Shown here: positions 1 to 6,696 of the stretch, in pieces
Numbering within the stretch: position 1 is the first letter of the stretch
Layout: every line of letters starts with the position of its first letter
NCBI GenBank assembly: GCA_020847975.1
Contig: JADLBD010000259.1
Coordinates: forward strand, 1-40,893
Reading direction: 5' to 3'
DNA length: 40,893 nucleotides
From: Bryobacterales bacterium
Lineage (GTDB): Bacteria > Acidobacteriota > Terriglobia > Bryobacterales > Bryobacteraceae
Notes under the pieces: generated by a model
Databases searched by the model: none
The model's input: the letters and a program-made list of their open reading frames with translations, nothing else
Told to the model about the DNA's origin: nothing
Program-made: the position numbers and the translations under genes

Positions 1-7
1 CGCAACT

Positions 8-51
8 GAACCAAAAGACGGGGATATGATCATATCCCGGCACTTTGGTTC
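8..51. repeat. Large interrupted palindrome
   Basis: The core, GGGATATGATCATATCCC at 21-38, is a perfect 18-bp palindrome. Outer arms GAACCAAA(A)G at 8-17 and CTTTGGTTC at 43-51 pair around it with one bulged A, so the whole region can fold into a long hairpin or act as a dyad binding site. It sits downstream of the leftward PQQ dehydrogenase, about 175 bp past its stop codon, with no T-tract directly attached. The rest of 1-226 shows no gene. A terminator, an operator or the edge of a small mobile repeat are all possible. Confidence 0.6.
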
Positions 52-226
52 CGCCGGAAAGGCCGGCCGAGCATCTATGTCGTTGACTCACTGCGACTTC
101 CCCGTCGTTGCAAAGTAGGCACGCCCATCTGTTTTTTCCGTAAACTCATTCGAGTCTCTCGGCTGGTGTCAGTATAATCCTATTCGCAGCTCCTCGCTCG
201 TCAGGAGGCGCCTTCCGCGGGCCGTA

Positions 227-2512
227 CTATTTCCCCGGCAACGCAAACACAATGTAGCCTCGGGGCAAGTCCGTGCGCACAGTTTCGGTTGCACCGCTGC
301 GGCGGGGGTGCCCCCCTCCTGTGTTGATGTTCGAACTCGCCGAAACCACCAGGTACTGCCGCCCTCCGGCCTCGTACATTGCCGGGATCCCCTCGGCGGC
401 CGCAGGCAAGGAAAAACTCCATAAGACCTTACCCGTCTCCTCATCGAGCGCGCGGAGTTTGCCGTCGCTGGCGGCGATGAAAATCAGCCCGGCCGACGTC
501 ACGATCATCCCGTGGTGTTCGGCCATGAACGCCCCTGTGTCGCGAGCGCCCTGCGCGGCTGCTTCGGCATCCTGGCCCAATGGAACTTTCCACTTGATGG
601 ATCCGGCATTCAGGTCATACGCCACCACCGAAGACCACGGCGGACCGATGATGTAGGGCTGGTCCGGATACAGGCCCCAGTTCGTGTAGTAGCGAACGCG
701 AGGCGTGGCAATGCCCGGCGGATAGGGGGGACCGCCGAGCGGCGTGTATGGATTTGGGTCCTCTTGCCGCATCTCGAGCCCGTCCGGCGCTCCGCCGGAG
801 GCGACCACCGGTCCTCGCGCCGCCGGGTTCCCCGCCTGTCCGCCTTCCGAGGAGCCGGCGGGTTCCAAGCTGCTGAGATAGTCAAACAAGCGCTTCGCAC
901 CCCTGTCGCCCAAATCCGGAAACCCCGGCATCTCTCCCTTCCCGGAGTGGACCGTACGGCGGAACGATTCAAACGCGATACGTTTGCCGATGGCGGCAAG
1001 CGGCGGCGGACCGGATCCGGAGCGGACGCCGTTCACCCCGTGACACACCTCGCACCTTGCCGCATAGACGGCTTTCGCGCCGGTGGCCTTGGTGCGCTTC
1101 CCCAAAGGATCTTCGAGACTCAGCTTGTAAACCGTCGGCCAGTCCTGCGTATTCAGGTACAGCAACCCTTTGGCCGGGTTCACCGCGCCGCTCCCCCAAT
1201 TCGATCCGCCGCGGGCTCCCGGCAGCGAAATCGTCTCCGTCAATCCGGGCGGCGTGAAGATGCCTTCGTTGCGCATACCGGCGATTCGGTCCTTCCATGC
1301 GGCGCGTTCCTCGGGCGTGAGGATATACGGGTTCACATCGCCGGGGGTGATTTTCTGCCGCGCGAAGGGAGGGGGAGCCGTGGGGAACGGCTGCGTGGGC
1401 CACGCCTGCTCGCCGGGCATCAAACTTTTCGGTACGGGGCGCTCTTCGATAGGCCACAGGGGGTTGCCTGTCACGCGATCGAACACGTACAGGAAACCCT
1501 GCTTGCTCGATTGCGCCACCACATCCACGAGTTTTCCGTCATGTCTCACCGTGAGCAGTTGCGGCGCGGCGGTTGTGTCATAGTCCCACAAATCGTGGTG
1601 CACCAGTTGGAAATGCCACAACCTTTTTCCCGTGCGCGCATCGAGCGCCAGCAGACAATTCGCGAACAGGTTCGTCCCGATCCGGTCCGCTCCATAGTAA
1701 TCGTAGGTCGGTGATCCCGTGGGAAAGTAGGCGATCCCCCGCCTGGCATCCACCGTAATCTCCCCCCACGTGTTCGCGCCGCCCGAGTATCTCCACGCAT
1801 CTTTGGGCCAAGTCTCATAGCCGAACTCGCCGGGGTGCGGAATCGTGTGAAATGTCCACGCCAGCTTGCCTGTAATGACGTTGTAGGCGCGAATGTCGCC
1901 CGGAGGCGAAAGGTAAGCTTCGCCCGGCGTGGACCCCAACAAGATCAGGTCTTCGAAAACCCGGCCGGGAGTGTCGGTTTGAATGCGATGGATGGAGCGC
2001 GGATCCCGGCCCAGGCCTTCCCGGAGATCCACGAGTCCCTTCCTGCCGAAGCTCAGAATCGACTTCCCGGTCCGGGCGTCGATCTCCTCCAGATAGTCAT
2101 TGATGGCGAAGATCAACCGCCTGTCTTTGCGGTCCTGGCTTTCCCAGTATGCGATGCCCCTCGTCGAAAGCCCGGGAAGGTTTTCATGGATCCAGATCTC
2201 CTTGCCCGTGGCGGCGTCCAATGCCACCAGCGAACTGTTCTTCGCCAGCACATACATGACGTCATCGATAATGACCGGGTTGAATAGATAGGAATGGCTA
2301 TCCCCCGTGGGATAAGTCCACGCCACCTGCAACTGGCTCACGTTGGACTTGTTGACCTGGTCCAACGCGACGTAATGGGAAGAGTCCGGTCCCCCGCCAT
2401 AGTCGGCCCACTGTCTGTGGTTCTGTCCGGCAGGCGCCAACAGGACGGTCATTCCAATCGTGAGCAAGAGCCGGGCCGTCTTCCGGCTGCGTTTGGTTAT
2501 GTAGTAGAGCAT
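227..2512 (-). CDS. PQQ-dependent dehydrogenase with inserted cytochrome c domain
   Basis: This is a periplasmic quinoprotein of the glucose/alcohol dehydrogenase type, an eight-bladed propeller that oxidises sugars or alcohols with PQQ and passes electrons to haem. After the signal peptide comes the typical opening blade (YGGGPDSSHY, then a VAWTYPTGD strand), the conserved HHDLWDYD motif near residue 305, and a haem c site CEVCH near residue 487 inserted before the last blades. The C-terminal part closes the propeller (GYIVFALPGK). I start at ATG 2512 because it leaves a basic n-region (KRSRKTAR) and a hydrophobic stretch as signal peptide; an upstream in-frame ATG at 2557 would add 15 residues but has no ribosome site. 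The natural substrate cannot be read from the sequence. No PQQ synthesis genes are nearby. The family call is firm and the start is less so. Confidence 0.9.
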   Translation of the reverse strand: MLYYITKRSRKTARLLLTIGMTVLLAPAGQNHRQWADYGGGPDSSHYVALDQVNKSNVSQLQVAWTYPTGDSHSYLFNPVIIDDVMYVLAKNSSLVALDAATGKEIWIHENLPGLSTRGIAYWESQDRKDRRLIFAINDYLEEIDARTGKSILSFGRKGLVDLREGLGRDPRSIHRIQTDTPGRVFEDLILLGSTPGEAYLSPPGDIRAYNVITGKLAWTFHTIPHPGEFGYETWPKDAWRYSGGANTWGEITVDARRGIAYFPTGSPTYDYYGADRIGTNLFANCLLALDARTGKRLWHFQLVHHDLWDYDTTAAPQLLTVRHDGKLVDVVAQSSKQGFLYVFDRVTGNPLWPIEERPVPKSLMPGEQAWPTQPFPTAPPPFARQKITPGDVNPYILTPEERAAWKDRIAGMRNEGIFTPPGLTETISLPGARGGSNWGSGAVNPAKGLLYLNTQDWPTVYKLSLEDPLGKRTKATGAKAVYAARCEVCHGVNGVRSGSGPPPLAAIGKRIAFESFRRTVHSGKGEMPGFPDLGDRGAKRLFDYLSSLEPAGSSEGGQAGNPAARGPVVASGGAPDGLEMRQEDPNPYTPLGGPPYPPGIATPRVRYYTNWGLYPDQPYIIGPPWSSVVAYDLNAGSIKWKVPLGQDAEAAAQGARDTGAFMAEHHGMIVTSAGLIFIAASDGKLRALDEETGKVLWSFSLPAAAEGIPAMYEAGGRQYLVVSASSNINTGGGHPRRSGATETVRTDLPRGYIVFALPGK

Positions 2513-3005
2513 TTGGATCACCGTCTGGCGGACGGCGCCTTTGATGATATCGAACATCGGGCGATGGTGGCGCCAGCCGGCAAGGCGAACCAGGCGGCAA
2601 TTCGGATTGGGTCCGGCAGCACCCCTGAACTCGCGGCGCGCGCCATGGAGGAACGATTGCGGTCGTGTCAGCCGGGAGCGGTTGATTTCGCTCAGTGTGC
2701 TCTCGCGAGATCATCTCAAGTGCGCGCGTGTGCATGAGAGCGTAACAGCCCGGAATGGCGGGCGCATCGCGGGCGGCACCAGAGTGGGAACCACTACAAC
2801 CCGAGTTCGGCAGTTGTATCTCGCACGCGCATTCGGAGGATCATTTCTCGCCGCCAGTCTGCGCCGATGGCCGGCAAACTGGACATCGAGAGCGGGAGGC
2901 CACCGGCGCTCGTTTCCGTGGTTATATGGGGCGTGATCCAGGATCAATTGGGACGGAGCACATCTCCGAGATGGGCTTTGTCAACTTGCCTGATTTCCGA
3001 GTGGT
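2513..3005. other. Gene-free stretch upstream of the PQQ dehydrogenase
   Basis: About 490 bp between the PQQ dehydrogenase start and the reverse transcriptase remnant. Short open frames on both strands have no recognisable motif, signal peptide or ribosome site. The promoter of the dehydrogenase should lie here, but I see no convincing -35/-10 pair. I also looked for a group II intron domain V after the maturase stop and did not find one, so the intron probably lost its 3' end here. Confidence 0.4.
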
Positions 3006-3025
3006 CTAACTAACTAACTAACTAA
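3006..3025. repeat. Tetranucleotide repeat (CTAA)5
   Basis: Five perfect CTAA units, followed by CTAG. The run contains the stop codon of the leftward reverse transcriptase remnant (CTA at 3022-3024, TAG on the minus strand) and marks the place where recognisable intron sequence ends. It may be a slipped-strand product at the junction of the truncated element. Confidence 0.85.
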
Positions 3026-4379
3026 CTAGCCAAGGGCTTCGGTAGAGTAGGGCATTTCCCGCATCCAGCTCTCCGACCATCTTCTTCCGGCGGCATTCGC
3101 CGCAAGCCAGGCAGGTGGCTCACCCTCCCCACCATCTGATACAGCCGACACCGTTTGTACAGGAACTGGTAGTTCCAGCGCTTCCGAGCGGACCGCCAAC
3201 CGCGTTGGTGTTTGCGCCGGAGCCATAACTGCAGCTCGCTCAGCACGGCCCAGTCGATCTTGTGGAAGATCCGGTTGCTGTTGCCGACCCGGAAATAGGT
3301 ACACCACCCATTCAGGATCGGGTTCAGCTTCCGAATCACCTCGCCGACCGAGGCGCTACTGGGAAACGATCGGACCACTTCGCGCACCCGATCCCGGATA
3401 TGTTGGCACGCCTTTTTGCGCGGCCACATGTACAGCACCCGTCTCGGGGGTTTCCGGAACTCGAAGCCTAGAAACGCGAAGCCCTCTTCCACCGTCGTGA
3501 GCCGACTCTTCTCCTGGTTCACTACCAATCGTAGAGCCGCAAACTGGTTTTGGAGGCGCTCCCACGCTTGCCTGGCCTCGGATTCCGTACGCGCCAGCAG
3601 CCCCATATCATCCGCATAGCGGACGAGCACGACGGAATTACTCATCGTGCCGTCGCCGCAACACCACTGACGATCCACTTCATGAAGCATGATGTTGGAA
3701 AGCAGCGGCGAAACCACCCCGCCCTGAGGAGAGCCCCGGTCGGGCTGTGTTACCTTGCCTTCCTCCATGACCCCCGCTTTCAACCAAGCTCGGATCAGGC
3801 GCATGACTCGTACGTCTCCAACCCGACGTCCCACCAACTCTAGAGGGAGTTCGTGCGAAATCGTGTCGAAGTAGGACTTTAAGTCAACGTCGACCACGTG
3901 AGAATAGCCGGCCTGGGTTTTCTCAGCGATGATGCTGAGCGCCATGCGCGGTGTCTTCTCCGGGCGGAACCCGAACGAACAAGGCACGAAATCGGCTTCG
4001 TTTTCCCCGGCTGTCCGGGCTTTGGTATGTGAACCCGGCGGACTAACGAAACCCGGTAGCTGCCGTCACGAAGTTCCTGTTCGATCTCGCTCAGGAACCG
4101 CGCTTCGCCATATTCCCGTATCTCGTCGATATCCACCTCGTCCACACCCGCGGCACCCTTGCTGGACTTCACCCGTCGCCAGGCCTCTTGCAGGATGTCC
4201 TGCCGACAGACCTTATCGTAGAGAAGCGTAAACCTCCTTTCCGGTTGTTGCTTGGCCACTCGGTATAGCGTCCTCTGCAGTTTGCGGGCATGGTCTAATC
4301 TCGCGGGCGCTTTGCGCTTGGCTCGATTGGGCCGGGGTTGAGCCTTCCCTGGCGGGGGCAATCCGGCTGCCTTTCCCAA
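3022..4379 (-). pseudogene. Group II intron reverse transcriptase/maturase, broken by an internal deletion
   Basis: The protein is recognisable in two frames. The N-terminal frame (start TTG 4379) has the RT0/RT1 region (QRTLYRVAKQQPERRF, GAAGVDEVD, VHIPKPGQPGKTKP). The C-terminal frame runs from EADFVPCSFGFRP through DLKSYFDTISHE, GSPQGGVVSPLLSNI, the catalytic YADD and the maturase segment GWCTYFRVGNSNR. At the joint, near 4008, the reading goes straight from GKT to EADF; intact relatives have about 25 residues between them (the PLGIP..RDR..Q region). I infer that roughly 75 nt, not a multiple of three, were deleted, which both removes RT motif 2 and shifts the frame. The enzyme cannot be active. 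No HNH endonuclease domain is evident. Confidence 0.85.
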
Positions 4380-4917
4380 CTTTGGACGTTTGATGGAAGT
4401 AGCGGCCCTTCCCTCCCCTCGGTTTTCCCGAGGTTCCTCGGTACTACGCCACCTCCGACTCCCTGCTCGGCATAGTTGCTGCGCTTTCGGGTTTCGCCCT
4501 TATACGCTTCCCTACCGGTCGGAGTCGCCTCCGCCGGACCGAACAGGGTCTCTCCGGTTGTGCTGATGCGCTGTCTTTGCGTGCCACCGCCCTCTACACC
4601 GTCCCGGCGGGCTGGATTCACTCTCGCTGCATTCCGGACCGTGGCAGGCTTCACCTCCAAGGGACAGGCTCGCCCCGGGAAAAGATCCAGATGAATTGGC
4701 ATGATCGCTGGTGGATATGACGATGCTGAAACGGCGTTCACTTCTGTTGCGGCCCGCAAATTCGCCTCGCCCTCCTGCCAACAGGTGAGGGCTTTGTCGT
4801 CCCGCTTCTCCGCATCAGGTTGCCCCGAGGCGGAGGGGACCAGGCTATCGGGTGAGCGAGTCATTACCCGAGCTGATTCCTTTCATTCAGCAAGTACATC
4901 AACATCACTTCGGACAC
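3022..4917 (-). mobile_element. Degenerate group II intron
   Basis: The element is made of a 5' non-coding part (about 4380-4917) and a broken reverse transcriptase/maturase gene (3022-4379). Reading the minus strand, a GTGTCC start at 4917 agrees with the GUGYN 5' end of group II introns and is followed by about 540 nt that are rich in short paired segments and code for nothing recognisable, as expected for intron domains I-IV. Domain V/VI could not be found after the maturase stop, so the 3' end appears lost. The 5' boundary is a proposal. A hairpin lies 9 nt upstream of it, which resembles the insertion preference of class C introns. Confidence 0.6.
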
Positions 4918-4925
4918 GCCCCTTG

Positions 4926-4942
4926 ATATCCCTGCGGGATAT
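4926..4942 (-). terminator. Hairpin after the four-helix-bundle gene
   Basis: A perfect 7-bp stem (ATATCCC / GGGATAT) with a 3-nt loop, starting 6 nt after the stop codon of the leftward gene at 4948. It has no clear U-tract, so it is at best a weak intrinsic terminator. The proposed group II intron 5' end lies 9 nt further on. Confidence 0.4.
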
Positions 4943-4947
4943 GGAAG

Positions 4948-5289
4948 TCAGGAGTGAGGAGTAAGGATGGCGGTGGTGTATGCGTGGAGTAAGCGGCTGA
5001 CTTCTTCCAGCAGTGGAGTGAGTTTGGCGGTATTGCCGTAGCCGAGGTCTGTGGCAAGGATCAGGAAATAGCGGCATTCCTCGACTGACCCCTCGGCTAT
5101 GTTCATGAACCGGGCCTTGTCGGGCTTGCTGCGGCGGCGGAATCCCTCGGCGATGTTGGCTGGAATGGATACGGCCGCCCGGCGCATCCGGAGTGAGAGG
5201 CTGTAGGTTTCGTGCTTGGGGAGGGCTGCGGTGAAGGCATGGTCCGCGCAGGTCTCGAGACGGCCATAGAGCAAGCATCCACATAGCAT
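4948..5289 (-). CDS. Four-helix bundle protein (S23 / TIGR02436 type)
   Basis: The protein is short (113 aa) and all-helical, of the family first seen as an insertion in bacterial 23S rRNA genes, with no known enzymatic role. The family core is clear: ALPKHETYSLS, then RMRRAAVSIPANIAEGFRRR, then a last helix pair with SVEECRYFLILATDLGYG. The usual N-terminal helix signature (a DLxVWQKA-like segment) is missing in this frame. A weak match (LALWPSRDL) appears in the frame of an ATG at 5284, so a frameshift near 5250 is possible. I start at ATG 5289, which is just inside the divergent lipoprotein gene's 5' spacer. Here the gene stands alone and is not inside an rRNA gene. Family certain, integrity uncertain. 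Confidence 0.75.
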   Translation of the reverse strand: MLCGCLLYGRLETCADHAFTAALPKHETYSLSLRMRRAAVSIPANIAEGFRRRSKPDKARFMNIAEGSVEECRYFLILATDLGYGNTAKLTPLLEEVSRLLHAYTTAILTPHS

Positions 5290-5332
5290 CCGGTTTGGGC
5301 CTTGCGCGCGCGAGACGCGGGCGTGTGGGAAG

Positions 5333-5878
5333 ATGATTGTCGTGCATTTTCGCATTTCCATTGTGCTGCTGGGTTTTCTGCTGGCCTTTGCCGGATGCTC
5401 GAGCCGGAACACCACGCAGAGTGGGAAACAGCCGGAGAAGCAGGCTGCGGCGAAGACGAGCGCGGTGAACTCATCCTCGGATTGTGTTCGCGGCGAGCCG
5501 GAGGCTCTGCTCGGTTCGCACTCCGTCTTCAAGCAAGCCGGACCGCACGAGGCGTTGGAGACCGTGGATACGGGTTCGCCCATCCAACTCGTGATCCATC
5601 ATTTCGGCTGCACGCATTATGCCCTCGATTTCGAATTCACATTTCCGGGCGAACGGATGCCGGATCCGCATGTGTCGATCAAGGATGCCGCGGCGCTGCT
5701 GGAGAAGCTTCCGTTCAAAGAGGGGAATAAGCAAGCAATGAAGGGCATTGTCGCGGCGATGCGGCGGATGGCCGAGGATCCCTATAAGCAGCCGCTCACG
5801 ATGTCCGAGACGGAAACGCTGGCGGCGACCACGCCCGCGCTGAATGTTCTTCGCATTCGCTATGACGTGGCGCTGTGA
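5333..5878 (+). CDS. Hypothetical lipoprotein
   Basis: The 181-aa protein opens with a lipoprotein signal: a hydrophobic core (VLLGFLLAF) and the lipobox AGC, so the mature form should begin at Cys near residue 22 and be anchored in a membrane. The linker after it is polar and rich in Q, K and S. The mature domain has single cysteines (SSDCVRG, HHFGCTHY), a mixed alpha/beta pattern and ends in a beta-like RIRYDVAL. I do not recognise the family. It is transcribed away from the four-helix-bundle gene and converges on the peptidoglycan-binding gene, with 13 bp between stops. Confidence 0.7.
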   Translation: MIVVHFRISIVLLGFLLAFAGCSSRNTTQSGKQPEKQAAAKTSAVNSSSDCVRGEPEALLGSHSVFKQAGPHEALETVDTGSPIQLVIHHFGCTHYALDFEFTFPGERMPDPHVSIKDAAALLEKLPFKEGNKQAMKGIVAAMRRMAEDPYKQPLTMSETETLAATTPALNVLRIRYDVAL

Positions 5879-5891
5879 GGATCGAGATCCC

Positions 5892-6644
5892 TCATAGATT
5901 GGGTGAGTTTTTCGGGATCTCGATGTGGAAAGCGGGGTCGGTGGGTGGGGGAATGACGTTCGACACGGCCTTGTGAGCCTTTATCGCGGCGAGGAAGGCG
6001 GCCTGTTTGTCTGACGGTATCGAACTGGGGGCAACATCGAAGGTGTAGTGCGTATCGCTGATGTGCTTGGAGACTTTCGTTGGGCCTACTTCGAGGATCT
6101 TGGCGAGCATCAACGCAATCACGGTATCTCTGGGCTTGTCTTTGTTGGCAGCGTAGACATCCACTACCTTGTCGCCGGCAGCGGCGTACATGTTTTTGTT
6201 GAACTGAACGCCTTTGGAAACGCAGTTTTCATACATGACGCGGGCCTGTTCGGCGGGCGTGCGGGAGACGCTGGTGACCTTGGCTCGCGACAGACCCGCC
6301 GCTTTGAGGATTTCCTTCAGCACTTTGGCGGCGGGAGCGGGGAGTGTGTTGCCTTCGAGTATGGGTTCGCCGGAAGTGGAAGGGGTGGGGCCGCCACCAC
6401 CGCCGAGGGCCTTGAGAGTGCGCCCGCCGGGGTCGACGCGCCCGTCCGGTGTTTGGGTTTGCAGGACGCGTCTTTGAAACTCCTCGATCATGAGGATGGT
6501 CTGGGGGTCACAAGTTCCGGAGACAGTCACCGGGAGGAAAGGGACGAGTTTCGCGATGTTCTGGTTGAGGAGGGTTTGAATTGTTTTGACATCATTGGGA
6601 CGATTGGCGCCGCCCCTGCCCACGGTTCCAGTGATAGCCGACAT
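5892..6644 (-). CDS. Peptidoglycan-binding domain protein with M15-like C-terminus
   Basis: Residues about 10-85 match a peptidoglycan-binding-1 domain of the subtype seen in phage-tail-like and secretion-associated wall enzymes (SAITGTVGRGGANRPNDV, then DGRVDPGGRTLKAL). After a GGGGGPTPS linker, residues 100-250 resemble a D,D-peptidase M15/VanY fold: SKH with H194, a downstream Asp (D203) and HIE with H240 could be the zinc ligands. The spacing SxH to Asp is two residues longer than the classical SxHxxGxAxD motif, so activity is uncertain. No signal peptide is present, which fits delivery by another machine or by lysis. The start is supported by AGGAG six nt before ATG. No holin, baseplate or immunity gene is adjacent. 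Confidence 0.65.
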   Translation of the reverse strand: MSAITGTVGRGGANRPNDVKTIQTLLNQNIAKLVPFLPVTVSGTCDPQTILMIEEFQRRVLQTQTPDGRVDPGGRTLKALGGGGGPTPSTSGEPILEGNTLPAPAAKVLKEILKAAGLSRAKVTSVSRTPAEQARVMYENCVSKGVQFNKNMYAAAGDKVVDVYAANKDKPRDTVIALMLAKILEVGPTKVSKHISDTHYTFDVAPSSIPSDKQAAFLAAIKAHKAVSNVIPPPTDPAFHIEIPKNSPNL

Positions 6645-6696
6645 GATGGTCTCCTAATCAAGCGAAGTGATTCTACCACGCAGATGGGGTGGTGTC

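Noticed and set aside
165..180. TATAAT -10-like box on the + strand at 173-178
   Set aside because: No -35 at the right distance and no + strand gene downstream; probably chance.
512..1714. Open frame of 400 residues on the + strand within the PQQ dehydrogenase
   Set aside because: Arg-rich, no motif, opposite a gene with clear PQQ and haem motifs.
4295..4864. Open frame of 189 residues upstream of the RT gene
   Set aside because: It covers the structured 5' part of the group II intron and has no protein similarity; I treat it as RNA.
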